The position numbers and the translations under genes were made by a program. The notes beneath the pieces were generated by a model. The model was not told the DNA's origin and did not search any database. It saw nothing but the letters and a program-made list of their open reading frames with translations. Of a stretch of DNA of 23,352 nt, positions 1 through 8,216 are shown piece after piece; position 1 is the first letter of the stretch; the number at the start of each line of letters is the position of its first letter. The DNA is from Flavobacterium sp. UBA6195 (GTDB taxonomy: Bacteria; Bacteroidota; Bacteroidia; Flavobacteriales; Flavobacteriaceae): assembly GCF_002422095.1 (NCBI RefSeq), contig NZ_DITB01000090.1, positions 1 through 23,352 of the forward strand, written 5' to 3'.

Positions 1-63
1 TCTAACTTTTTGGGGGCAGTGCATTTCGGCTCTTTTTTTATCTCTTATTGTTTTGTTGATTAA
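1..63 (+). pseudogene. Possible C-terminal tail of an IS transposase, cut by the window edge
   Basis: From base 1 the plus strand reads 20 residues (SNFLGAVHFG... ...CFVD) and stops at taa 61-63. NFLGAVHFG resembles the last helix of DDE transposases of the IS4/IS5 type (patterns such as NFLG-hydrophobic-H/Q-hydrophobic). The run of five G at 12-16 is also unusual for this AT-rich sequence. The frame overlaps the last 26 bases of the convergent phosphate permease gene, so no full inverted repeat can follow the stop without lying inside that gene. This is either a truncated element or a transposase whose stop codon comes from flanking DNA. The call rests on about ten residues and could be chance; the bases left of the window would decide. 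Confidence 0.3.
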
Positions 64-2284
64 ACTCTTTAAACAATTCTAATAAATTCATAATAGATTT
101 TATCAAATCATTTGTTTCTAAAAGTAAAGCAAAATACAATTTACTGTTTTTTGGACTAGTTTCTGTAGTTCTAATTCTTGTAATTTGTTTTGTAATTAAT
201 TCTGAAACCGTATCTAAAAATGCCTTTTTGTCTTTAAGTATTTCATCTAATTTAGAGAAATCTTCTGAATTAAAACTTTCTTCTAAACGTCCGAATAATT
301 CTTGTAGTTGAGCATCAACCGTTTTAAGATCTCTAATTTGATTAAATTTTAATTTCTTATGATTGTTATTTACATGCGAATGACTGCTAGTCGTAATAAA
401 CTCTAACGATTGAACCATATCTTGTAAATATCCTAAAATCAAAATATAGAACTTACTAGCTTCTACAGAATTTTCATCTAAATTTTTGATAAAGTAAAAA
501 ACATTACTCTTTAATTCATCAATTTCTTTTTCAAGTTTCTTAAGTGCTTTCTTATTTTCTTTAAGTTTAGCTAAATCCTGTAAACCTAAGTTATCAATTA
601 CCCTAGAATATAATCCACTTGTTTTTCTTAAAACTTTTGAAATTTGAGAAGAACTTTCTGTAATCATTTCTTTTAATGTTACAATATCTTCTTTTCTTAG
701 TTTCTTAATTTCTTCTTCCTCTTTAACTTTCTTTTTATGAATTTGGTTACTTCTGTAAAAGAAAATCGCCACAATAATCATAAAAGCAAAGAAAGCAAAT
801 ACTTCACCGATAAACAAAATATACGCAATAATTGCAGAGGATAAAAATGCTGCCATAGCGGTTACAAACCAACCTCCAATTACATTGAATACTCCAGCAA
901 CTCGATATACAGCACTCTCTCTATCCCAGGCTCTATCAGCAAAAGACGAACCCATCGCTACCATAAAAGTTACATAGGTTGTTGAAAGAGGCAACTTCAT
1001 AGAAGTACCAATCGAAATCAAAATAGAAGCTACAATTAAATTTACCGATGCACGAACCATGTCAAACATAGGCTGCTCATCTCTTTTTCCTGTATATTCT
1101 GGTTGAATAAATTGAGCATCTAACTTTTTTTGAAGTGCTTTAGGAAGAATAAAACTAATAACATTCCCTAAATACATAAAACCACGAACAATGTTTCTAG
1201 ATAAATTATTTGCATTGTATTTTTCATTTCCTTCACCTTGTCGTGATAAATTTTGCTCTGTTTCAATTACAGTCCTTGCTTTCTTAGAAGTCCATAATGT
1301 ATAAACCATAACCAAACCAGCTAATGCTAAAAAGATAAATGGCGCTGGTAAATTTTCTTTCTCTAAATCTGACATCATAAACTCAGTAGCTCCTACACTT
1401 TGTCCTGCCCAAATTTCATATGCTTGATAAGCTGCAATTGGAACTCCAATAAAGTTTACTAAGTCATTACCAGCAAAAGCTAATGCCAAACCAAATGTTC
1501 CTACTATGATAATAAACTTAAAAACACTATACTTGAAAACACTAATTAATAATTGGCAAACTACTGTCCATAAAATTAAAGAATAACCAATAATTGTTAA
1601 TGGGTTTTCTTTTATAAAATCTTTTACCTCAGAAGGAACAAATGTTATTGATTTTAATCCTTTTACTAAAATAAAAAAAGTAATTGCTGTCATAGCTACT
1701 CCTCCAAAAAGAGCCGCTACATATTTATATCTTTTTTCAATGTGAAATGTAAAAATCAACCTTGACACATATTGAACTAACGAACCAAGTGCAAAAGACA
1801 AGGCAACTGAAAGTAAAATGCTATATACAATTTCTGAAGCTTTTTCTGAATTAATATAATTCCCAATATTACCAGAACCATCACCACTTACATATACTTT
1901 GTATACAGCTAGCACTACAGAAGCTCCTAATAAAGAAAAAATAACTGAAACAGTTGTAGATGTTGGAAGTCCTAATGTATTAAAGACATCAAGTAGTAAT
2001 ACATCTGTAATCATAACCGCTAAAAAGATGATAATTACGTCATTAAAAGTAAACATACTTGGCGTAAAAATTCCGTTTCTCGCAATTTCCATCATACCGT
2101 TAGAATAAAGCGCTCCAACAGCAACTCCTAAACTCGCAACAATCATAATGGTTTTAAACGAAACTGCCTTAGAACCAATAGCCGAGTTTAAGAAATTAAC
2201 CGCATCATTACTCACCCCTACCATTAAATCGGTAATTGCAAGAATAGCTAATGCGATTAACATTATAATATAAATTTGTTCCAT
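38..2284 (-). CDS. Inorganic phosphate transporter, PiT family, with PhoU-like C-terminal domain
   Basis: A 748-residue inner-membrane permease that should import phosphate with a cation. The two PHO4 signature repeats are visible: VGVSNDAVNFLNSAIGSKA near residues 22-40 and AFAGNDLVNFIGVPIAAYQ near residues 269-287. They sit in a protein with about a dozen hydrophobic segments up to roughly residue 515. After a charged KKKVKEEEEIKKLRKED stretch, the last 220 or so residues are soluble, helical and Lys/Glu-rich, resembling PhoU-type helical bundles. This fused permease-PhoU form is known in Bacteroidota and is much longer than a plain Pit. The start at 2284 gives MEQIYIIMLIALAIL, directly entering the first membrane helix, and fits well. 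It is transcribed alone, divergent from mscS. No perfect -7 box is seen upstream. Confidence 0.9.
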   Translation of the reverse strand: MEQIYIIMLIALAILAITDLMVGVSNDAVNFLNSAIGSKAVSFKTIMIVASLGVAVGALYSNGMMEIARNGIFTPSMFTFNDVIIIFLAVMITDVLLLDVFNTLGLPTSTTVSVIFSLLGASVVLAVYKVYVSGDGSGNIGNYINSEKASEIVYSILLSVALSFALGSLVQYVSRLIFTFHIEKRYKYVAALFGGVAMTAITFFILVKGLKSITFVPSEVKDFIKENPLTIIGYSLILWTVVCQLLISVFKYSVFKFIIIVGTFGLALAFAGNDLVNFIGVPIAAYQAYEIWAGQSVGATEFMMSDLEKENLPAPFIFLALAGLVMVYTLWTSKKARTVIETEQNLSRQGEGNEKYNANNLSRNIVRGFMYLGNVISFILPKALQKKLDAQFIQPEYTGKRDEQPMFDMVRASVNLIVASILISIGTSMKLPLSTTYVTFMVAMGSSFADRAWDRESAVYRVAGVFNVIGGWFVTAMAAFLSSAIIAYILFIGEVFAFFAFMIIVAIFFYRSNQIHKKKVKEEEEIKKLRKEDIVTLKEMITESSSQISKVLRKTSGLYSRVIDNLGLQDLAKLKENKKALKKLEKEIDELKSNVFYFIKNLDENSVEASKFYILILGYLQDMVQSLEFITTSSHSHVNNNHKKLKFNQIRDLKTVDAQLQELFGRLEESFNSEDFSKLDEILKDKKAFLDTVSELITKQITRIRTTETSPKNSKLYFALLLETNDLIKSIMNLLELFKEFNQQNNKR

Positions 2285-2454
2285 TTTTTTATGAATTAAT
2301 TTCGATGCAAAATTCCTTTAAGAAATTTAGATTTACGTTAATTTAATGTTATCAATTTTGTATTTATATTCTATTTTAAATCCGCCACATAACTTTAATT
2401 TAACATTAGAAGTTTCTACAATCTGACAAACAATACCGAAATGATTACTATTTA

Positions 2455-2486
2455 TTTTATAATAAAACCATATATAAATATCTTTG
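2455..2486 (+). promoter_or_regulatory. Bacteroidota-type promoter of the MscS gene
   Basis: TATCTTTG at 2479-2486 matches the TAnnTTTG -7 box of Bacteroidota housekeeping promoters. A T-rich -33 candidate (TTTT, 2455-2458) lies 20 bases upstream. Transcription should begin near 2490-2493, only about 5-8 bases before ATG 2498. This rules against the longer reading from ATG 2441, which would lie upstream of the transcript. Confidence 0.6.
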
Positions 2487-2497
2487 CAAAAAAAATT

Positions 2498-3268
2498 ATG
2501 GCAGCTGTTGAAATTCAAAATTATTTCGAAACCATTAAAACATTAATCTTAGAGTACTCACCAAAATTTATTGTCGCCATTATAATTCTTTTAGGTGGAC
2601 TTTGGGCTACAAGCTTTATTACAAAAGCAGCAAAAAAAATAATGCTTAAGCGAAATGTTGAATTAACACTTTCAACTTTCATTGGAAACGTTATATTTTG
2701 GACATTACGCGTATTGTTGTTTGTAACTGTAATTTCAAAACTTGGTATAGAAACTTCTGCTTTTGTTACCATCTTAGGAGCTGCTGGCTTGGCTATTGGT
2801 TTATCTCTTCAAGGTTCACTTTCTAATTTTGCAGGTGGAATTTTGATTATTTTGTTTAAACCATTTAAACTTGGCGATGTGATAGAGGCACATGGCGAAA
2901 CTGGAAAAGTAGACGAAATTCTTATTTTTTCTACTAAATTAATTACAGTAACAAATCAAGTAATTTATATTCCAAACGGAATTTTATCTAATGGAAAAAT
3001 CAAAAATTATTCGCAATTAGGAATTAGAAGAGTGGATTTAGTCTTAAAAACAGCCTATGACTCAAATATTTCAGAGATTAAAAACACTATCCTTGATTTT
3101 GCAAAAAAACATCCATTTGTTATCCAAAATCCGAATCCGGAAATTATTATTAGTGAATTAACAGATGCTCACGTTATATTTACGGTAAAAGTTTGGACAA
3201 ACAATTCGGATTACACTAAAGTTTCCTCTGAAATTCTAGAATTTAGTAAATCTGTAGTAAGGCTTTAA
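2498..3268 (+). CDS. Small-conductance mechanosensitive channel, MscS family
   Basis: A 256-residue channel protein of the compact MscS type, which opens under membrane tension to release osmolytes during hypo-osmotic shock. Three membrane helices fill roughly residues 20-105. The pore-lining third helix is recognisable by its Gly/Ala pattern (ILGAAGLAIGLSLQGSLSNFAGG), and the conserved FKPFKLGDVIE beta-domain start follows at about residues 124-134. The rest is the soluble vestibule domain with VIYIPNG. A longer in-frame reading exists from 2441, but its first 19 codons (MITIYFIIKPY...) are unlike the family and precede the promoter box, so ATG 2498 is preferred. It stops one base short of the convergent tsaB stop; no hairpin is seen between them. 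Confidence 0.9.
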   Translation: MAAVEIQNYFETIKTLILEYSPKFIVAIIILLGGLWATSFITKAAKKIMLKRNVELTLSTFIGNVIFWTLRVLLFVTVISKLGIETSAFVTILGAAGLAIGLSLQGSLSNFAGGILIILFKPFKLGDVIEAHGETGKVDEILIFSTKLITVTNQVIYIPNGILSNGKIKNYSQLGIRRVDLVLKTAYDSNISEIKNTILDFAKKHPFVIQNPNPEIIISELTDAHVIFTVKVWTNNSDYTKVSSEILEFSKSVVRL

Positions 3269-3269
3269 G

Positions 3270-3929
3270 TTACTTAGTTAAAACGAAATCTTTTAAATAA
3301 TACGGTTCAAAATAAGCGACATCTACAAAGTCGCTTTTTTTGTATTTATCAAAAGACAATTCACTCATTTGTTTAGCCGAAGGAAATATCACATCTGAAT
3401 GAAACACAAATTTATCACCGGTTAATGTATTTTTAAATTTTTCTGTTCCATCGCCAACCAAATGCATTTTTTCTGAAATTTCTTGATATGAAGTTTCATC
3501 AATAATTTCAGCTTGCGTATTTCTGATTTGCTTGTAGCTTTTATCGTAAATAGCCGTAAAAACTTCCATTCTGCGAGCATCAATCATTGGAATGATGATT
3601 CCGTTTTCAATTTGAATTTGCTTTGCTAAAAGTTGCAATGTATCAATAGCAATCATTGGAATATTCAATGCATAACAAAATCCTTTAGCCGAAGAAACGC
3701 TAATACGCAAACCTGTATAGGAACCTGGACCTTGACTTACCGCAATAGCATTCAAGTCAGAAAATTGTAAATTATTTTCAGCCAGTAATTCTTCGATAAA
3801 AACGTGTAATTTTTCGGCATGGGAAAAATTTTGCTCTGCAATTTCTTTGCATGCAATCGCTTTTCCTTCCTTTGCTAAAGCAACAGAACAATTTTTAGTA
3901 GCGGTTTCTATATTTAGAATAATAGCCAT
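3270..3929 (-). CDS. tsaB: tRNA threonylcarbamoyladenosine biosynthesis protein TsaB
   Basis: A 219-residue cytoplasmic protein of the ASKHA/YeaZ fold. TsaB pairs with TsaD, and with TsaE, to transfer threonylcarbamoyl to A37 of ANN-decoding tRNAs. Diagnostic stretches are ILNIETATKNCSVAL at the N-terminus and QGPGSYTGLRISVSSAKGF near residues 66-84, both typical of TsaB. The reading frame opens at 3986, but the extra 19 codons (MPYFFYWFIF...) contain the promoter box at 3948-3955 and look like translated leader, so ATG 3929 (MAIILNIETA) is chosen. It stands alone, convergent with mscS and separated from the upstream efflux operon by a terminator. The C-terminal half is divergent, as is usual in Bacteroidota. 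Confidence 0.93.
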   Translation of the reverse strand: MAIILNIETATKNCSVALAKEGKAIACKEIAEQNFSHAEKLHVFIEELLAENNLQFSDLNAIAVSQGPGSYTGLRISVSSAKGFCYALNIPMIAIDTLQLLAKQIQIENGIIIPMIDARRMEVFTAIYDKSYKQIRNTQAEIIDETSYQEISEKMHLVGDGTEKFKNTLTGDKFVFHSDVIFPSAKQMSELSFDKYKKSDFVDVAYFEPYYLKDFVLTK

Positions 3930-3947
3930 ATTTGGTTTTTTGAAAGG

Positions 3948-3955
3948 CAAAGTTA
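3948..3955 (-). promoter_or_regulatory. -7 promoter box of tsaB
   Basis: The minus strand reads TAACTTTG, a perfect TAnnTTTG box followed by C, 18 bases before ATG 3929. The T-tract of the preceding terminator (complement of 3971-3978) lies 15-22 bases upstream and can serve as the T-rich -33 element. It fixes the start of TsaB at 3929 rather than 3986. Confidence 0.6.
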
Positions 3956-3970
3956 AGAAGATAAACCAGT

Positions 3971-4001
3971 AAAAAAAATAAGGCATAGTTTTCTACGCCT
4001 T
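3971..4001 (-). terminator. Rho-independent terminator of the tolC/MFP operon
   Basis: Read on the minus strand, AAGGCGTAG pairs with CTATGCCTT around an AAAA loop, with one G/A mismatch (bases 3980-3988 with 3993-4001). The stem is followed by A and eight T (3971-3979). It lies 28 bases past the stop of the membrane fusion protein gene and ends that operon before tsaB. Confidence 0.8.
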
Positions 4002-4028
4002 ATCTACCCAAATTAACTCATAAGAAAT

Positions 4029-5342
4029 CTATTTCTTACTATCTTTTTTATCTTTTTCAGATTCAACACGAACTTTATCATTAGAAACTAAATCTTTTGA
4101 AACCGTTGTGTAAGGTCCAATAATAATTTCTTCTCCCGGTTTTAAACCCGAAATAATTTCAATATTGGTATCGTCTTGAATTCCAGTTTTAACTACTCTC
4201 AATTTTGCTTTATCTCCAACTTTCACAAAAACACATTCGTATTTTTTATCACTTTTTGGAGCCGTTCCTTTTTGTTCTTGCTCTTTTTTATCTAACTCAG
4301 CAACAATATCTTTTTTAACCGAAGTTGTATCGTCTTTAATTACAACTGCGCTAATTGGCACAGCTACAATGTTTTCTTTACGTTTTGTAATAATGTCAAC
4401 TGTAGCCGTCATTCCTGGTCTAAATGGAGAGAAATTTTGAGGTTTTCCTTCTAATAAATCTTGGTATGATTCTTTTAAAATTCTAACTTTTACTTTAAAA
4501 TTTGTAACCTGATCTGCTGTTAAAGTAGAACTTGCTGAATTTGAAATACTCGTAACAATTCCTTTAAACTCTCTTTTTAAATAAGCATCAACTTCAATAT
4601 TTGCAGAATCTCCAATGTTAACTTTTACAATATCATTTTCGTTCACATCTACTTCAACTTCCATATTGTTTAAGTTCGCAATTCTTAAAATTTCAGTTCC
4701 TGCCATTTGCTGCGTTCCTAAAACTCTTTCACCTAACTCTACATTCAATAACGAAATTGTTCCATCTGCTGGTGCGTAAATAGTTGTTCTTCCTAAATTA
4801 TCTTTTGCTTCTGTAACCGTAGCCGAAGCACTTTGCACTTGGTAATAAGCCGATTGTTTATTGGCAACCGCAACTTCATAAGCCGATACAATTCTATCCC
4901 ATTCCGATTTTGAAATGATTCCTTTTTCGAATAATTTTTTATTTCGATCATAATTGGCTTTTGCTTCTTTAACTTGAGCGTCTGCTTGACTTAAACCAGC
5001 TTTTGTAGTTGACATAGAAGCCACAGAACGATTTACTCCAGATTCATATAAATCAGGATTGATTCTTACTAATAAATCTCCTTTTTTAACTTGTTGTCCC
5101 TCTTTAATTGGCAAAGCAATGATTTCACCTGAAACTTCAGATGATATTTTTACTTCAATTTCTGGCTGGATTTTTCCTGTTGCCGAAACCGTTTCTACAA
5201 TTGTAGTTTGAGCAACTTTTGATAATTCAACGACCTTAGATTCATCGTTATTTCCAATTACACCACCTTTTTTAAGTCCAACTAATAACAAGATTAATCC
5301 GATTGCACTTCCTAATAAAATGAATATGGTTTTCTTTGACAT
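4029..5342 (-). CDS. Periplasmic membrane fusion (adaptor) protein of a tripartite efflux system, HlyD/MacA type
   Basis: A 437-residue adaptor that should link an inner-membrane pump to a TolC-type channel. One N-terminal membrane anchor (FILLGSAIGLILLLVGL, residues 7-23) is followed by the first half of a lipoyl-like domain (GKIQPEIEVKISSEVSGEI, 56-74). An alpha-helical hairpin covers about 100-180 (KKLFEKGIISKSEWDR), then the second lipoyl half (TIYAPADGTISLLNVELGERV), a beta-barrel and the membrane-proximal domain. A Lys/Glu-rich insertion at about 337-368 interrupts the membrane-proximal region. The gene lies 20 bases downstream of tolC and shares its transcript. A MacB-type ABC permease would be the expected partner but is absent here; a terminator follows at once. 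The MacA-like versus RND adaptor class cannot be settled by eye. Confidence 0.9.
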   Translation of the reverse strand: MSKKTIFILLGSAIGLILLLVGLKKGGVIGNNDESKVVELSKVAQTTIVETVSATGKIQPEIEVKISSEVSGEIIALPIKEGQQVKKGDLLVRINPDLYESGVNRSVASMSTTKAGLSQADAQVKEAKANYDRNKKLFEKGIISKSEWDRIVSAYEVAVANKQSAYYQVQSASATVTEAKDNLGRTTIYAPADGTISLLNVELGERVLGTQQMAGTEILRIANLNNMEVEVDVNENDIVKVNIGDSANIEVDAYLKREFKGIVTSISNSASSTLTADQVTNFKVKVRILKESYQDLLEGKPQNFSPFRPGMTATVDIITKRKENIVAVPISAVVIKDDTTSVKKDIVAELDKKEQEQKGTAPKSDKKYECVFVKVGDKAKLRVVKTGIQDDTNIEIISGLKPGEEIIIGPYTTVSKDLVSNDKVRVESEKDKKDSKK

Positions 5343-5362
5343 GACTAGGTATTTATATTTTA

Positions 5363-6706
5363 TTATTGTTTTTTAATTAATGGAATTCCAAAATAGAATT
5401 CTAATATTTTGGTTCTAAAAATGTAATCGTATTTAGTTCTCAATACTTCTGATTGTGCGTTTTCATAAGCTATTGTAGATTGAGAAAAATCAAATGAATT
5501 CATTAAACCTACTTCATAACGCTCTTTTGAAAAATTGAAAGATTGTTTTCTAGCTTCTAAAGTTTTTTGAGCGGCATCAAATGATTTTTTAGCATTAATA
5601 ACGTCATTATAAGCCTGATACACATTTCGCTCTAAATCTAATTCAGCCTGTTTCAATTGAAACTCTGAACGCTCTTGATTAATTTTAGCACGTTGTACTC
5701 TTCCTCTTGTAGCAAATCCATTTAAAATTGGAACGCTTAACTGTAAACCAACAGCTGTTCCATCAAACAATGACAATTGATCTGCAAAATTAAACGGTGT
5801 ACTTTCAGACCAACGAGTATTATATCCAACAAAACCTGTTAATGTTGGTAAGTAAGAAGAACGTGAAATAGAGACATCTTTTTTAGCAACATCAACATTT
5901 GATAAAGCTATTTTTACATCTTTAACCGATTCTTTAGCTTTAGCCAAAATAGTCTCCTGAGTTTCATTTGTTATATTAGATATTGGTAAATCAATCACTT
6001 CATCTGAAATATCAAACGTAGCATAATCTTCTAACAATAAAGTTTGACACAAAGCAACTTTAGAAATTAAAAGCGCATTTTCAGTACTAATAATTTGTTG
6101 CTCTTGAGTAGCATCTGTAGCTTGTAATTCGAATATATCTCCAGCAGGAAGTGAACCTGCTTCTATTAATTCTTGGGTTCTTTTGATATTTTCTTTAGTA
6201 ACTAAATTTTGATTTTTTTGAACTTTCAATTGTTCTTTATTAAACAATATTTGTAAATACGAATTCGCAATTGAAAGAGCAATATCATCTTTCATTTTAT
6301 CTAGACGATATGTATTTGCTATCTTATTTAATTTTGCTCTTTGTAAGGTTTTCCAGTTTGCTAAACCATTAAATAACATTATGCCAGAATTTGCAGAAGC
6401 AGAAAACGATTTAAATGTTTGATTTTGAAATTGATTTGTTACAGGGTTAATACTTGCACCCGTATTTACGCTGTAATTAGCATTTGCAGTTAAAGTTGGT
6501 AAAAATCCCCCTATTGCCTCAAGTTTATCAATATTTGAAGTTTTTAAATCCAATTCCGATTGCTTTATCGAAATATTATTTTTTATAGCATAATCTACAC
6601 ATTCTTCCAAAGTCCATTTTTTACTTTGTGCCGAAAGTTGAAAACCTATCAACAATAGAAAAAAAACTATTTTTTTTGTTATCATTTTATGTGCTTTTAT
6701 TCTCAT
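5363..6706 (-). CDS. TolC-family outer membrane efflux channel
   Basis: A 447-residue outer membrane factor forming the exit duct of the efflux complex with the adaptor encoded next. A signal peptide (MITKKIVFFLLLIGFQLSAQ) precedes KWTLEECVDYAIKNN, the hallmark start of mature TolC-like proteins. Two OEP repeats follow: the first through about residue 215, the second from about 260 to the C-terminus, with GLQLSVPILNGFATRGRV as the second-repeat barrel and RYEVGLMNSFDFSQS as its helical turn. The reading starts at ATG 6706, but ATG 6685 (MITKK) puts the signal peptide at the N-terminus and is the more likely start. First gene of a two-gene operon, divergent from the DUF4403 lipoprotein gene with 82 bases between the outer starts. 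No clear -7 box is seen for it. Confidence 0.92.
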   Translation of the reverse strand: MRIKAHKMITKKIVFFLLLIGFQLSAQSKKWTLEECVDYAIKNNISIKQSELDLKTSNIDKLEAIGGFLPTLTANANYSVNTGASINPVTNQFQNQTFKSFSASANSGIMLFNGLANWKTLQRAKLNKIANTYRLDKMKDDIALSIANSYLQILFNKEQLKVQKNQNLVTKENIKRTQELIEAGSLPAGDIFELQATDATQEQQIISTENALLISKVALCQTLLLEDYATFDISDEVIDLPISNITNETQETILAKAKESVKDVKIALSNVDVAKKDVSISRSSYLPTLTGFVGYNTRWSESTPFNFADQLSLFDGTAVGLQLSVPILNGFATRGRVQRAKINQERSEFQLKQAELDLERNVYQAYNDVINAKKSFDAAQKTLEARKQSFNFSKERYEVGLMNSFDFSQSTIAYENAQSEVLRTKYDYIFRTKILEFYFGIPLIKKQ

Positions 6707-6732
6707 TTCTTATAAGACCTCTTTTTCAATAT

Positions 6733-6767
6733 TTTGTTACAGTATATCAATTAAAATTTTACTTTTA
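6733..6767 (+). promoter_or_regulatory. Weak promoter candidate for the DUF4403 gene
   Basis: TTTG at 6733-6736 and TACTTTTA at 6760-6767 resemble the Bacteroidota -33/-7 pair. The -7 box has one mismatch (final A for G) and the 23-base spacing is longer than the usual 19-21. ATG follows 21 bases later. Confidence 0.3.
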
Positions 6768-6788
6768 CATCGAAAAATTAGATCTCCT

Positions 6789-8180
6789 ATGAAAACATTT
6801 CTTGTAATTTTTGCCTTACTTTTTACCTTGCTTCTAACCATTTCATGTGGTACAGCAAAAAAAATTGATGCCATAAAACCAGCACCTTCAAACGATAACC
6901 CTGTAGTTTTTAAAAATAAAGTTTCTTTTATTTCAATGCCTGTTGAAATAACATTGAAAGAACTCGAACAACAACTAAATAAAAATGTAACCGGATTAAT
7001 ATTTAACGATTCTATCTTAAATGATGATAAAACCGAAATGAAAATCTGGAAAACAGCCCCAATTAAACTAAGTGAAAATGATGGAAATATAGTATCAGTT
7101 ATTCCATTGAAAATTTGGGCAAAATTTAAATATGGAACTGATTTTATGGGATTAAATGACACTCGTGAAATCAATCTAAATGGAATCATAACTTTAGACA
7201 GCAAAACGCATTTAACCAATTGGAAACTTACCACTACTTCTAAAATAGAAGATTTTAAATGGAGTGAAAGCCCTACGATTTTGGTAGCTGGAAAAAACGT
7301 TCCAATTACTTTTATCATCAATCCCACATTGAGCCTATTTAAATCGAAAATTTCGAAAAAAATTGATGAAGCTATCGATAAAACCTGCGATTTTAAACCT
7401 CATGTTTTAGACGCTTTAGACAAATTAAGCAATCCTATTTTAACAAGCGAACAATACGAAACTTGGTTTAAAATGGTTCCTTTAGAGTTATATGTTACGG
7501 AAGCCAAACTTAACAAAACTAAAATCATGTTGAACATGGGATTAAAATGCAACATGCAAACTATGGTGGGACAAAAGCCAAAAAGCGGGTTTGATGCTTC
7601 GAAAATTGTATTGAAACCAGTTGAAAAAATTCCGGACAACACAACTGTGTCGGTAGTAGCGGTTTCTACATTTGAAAGTGCAAGTAAAATTGTAACTAAG
7701 AATTTTCAAGGACAAGAATTTGCATCGGGAAGTAGAAAAATCACTGTTCAAAAAGTAGATTTATGGCAAAAAGATGGCAAAATGATTATTGCTTTAGATG
7801 TTTTGGGAAGTATTAATGGTACAATTTATTTATCGGGAATTCCGAATTACAATCCTATTACAAAAGAAATTTATTTTGATCAAATGGAATATGTTTTAAA
7901 CACAAAAAGCATTTTAATGAAATCGGCCAATTGGTTATTACATGGAACTATTTTAAAAAGCATACAAGCAAATTGTCGCTATTCGATTAAAGGAAACTTA
8001 GAAGAAGGCAAACAAAACATGAAACCTTATTTAACCAACTATTCTCCTATGAAAGGTGTTTTTGTAAATGGAACTATCAATGATTTCGAATTCGAAAAAG
8101 TTGAATTAACGGATAAAGCCATTATTGCTTTTATTACCACTAGTGGAAAAATGGATATTAAAGTGGATGGATTAGAATAA
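6789..8180 (+). CDS. DUF4403 family lipoprotein
   Basis: A 463-residue predicted lipoprotein. The signal peptide ends in a lipobox, LLLTISCGTAKK, with the lipidated Cys at residue 20. The body alternates beta-strand-like segments with no further membrane helix. It matches what I recall of DUF4403 proteins: an N-terminal SFISMPVEITLKELEQQLN start, and a C-terminal half with VDLWQKDGKMIIALDVLGS, GTIYLSGIPNYNP and ANWLLHGTILKSIQ. The duplicated architecture is reminiscent of lipid-binding tubular folds, but the function is unknown and that comparison is inference. It is monocistronic, divergent from tolC, and ends at a strong bidirectional terminator. Anchoring to the outer membrane is likely, because no inner-membrane retention rule is evident in Bacteroidota. 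Confidence 0.85.
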   Translation: MKTFLVIFALLFTLLLTISCGTAKKIDAIKPAPSNDNPVVFKNKVSFISMPVEITLKELEQQLNKNVTGLIFNDSILNDDKTEMKIWKTAPIKLSENDGNIVSVIPLKIWAKFKYGTDFMGLNDTREINLNGIITLDSKTHLTNWKLTTTSKIEDFKWSESPTILVAGKNVPITFIINPTLSLFKSKISKKIDEAIDKTCDFKPHVLDALDKLSNPILTSEQYETWFKMVPLELYVTEAKLNKTKIMLNMGLKCNMQTMVGQKPKSGFDASKIVLKPVEKIPDNTTVSVVAVSTFESASKIVTKNFQGQEFASGSRKITVQKVDLWQKDGKMIIALDVLGSINGTIYLSGIPNYNPITKEIYFDQMEYVLNTKSILMKSANWLLHGTILKSIQANCRYSIKGNLEEGKQNMKPYLTNYSPMKGVFVNGTINDFEFEKVELTDKAIIAFITTSGKMDIKVDGLE

Positions 8181-8184
8181 AACA

Positions 8185-8216
8185 AAAAAGTCGTTTCAAT
8201 TGAAACGACTTTTTTT
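8185..8216. terminator. Bidirectional terminator between the DUF4403 gene and the oxidase-assembly operon
   Basis: A perfect 32-base palindrome: 8185-8200 (six A, then GTCGTTTCAA) pairs fully with 8201-8216. With a usual four-base loop it gives a 14-pair stem whose ends form T-tracts on both strands. It lies 5 bases after the DUF4403 stop and touches the last two bases of the minus-strand stop codon at 8215-8217, so it can end both convergent transcripts. Confidence 0.88.

Noticed and set aside
2333..2518. 61-residue minus-strand reading frame in the pit/mscS gap
   Set aside because: Low-complexity Asn/Lys/Ile composition, no family likeness, overlaps the start of mscS and its promoter; best explained as AT-rich chance.
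6737..7327. 196-residue minus-strand frame inside the DUF4403 gene
   Set aside because: Antisense shadow of a well supported lipoprotein gene; composition (Ser/Phe/Val runs) is that of reversed coding sequence.
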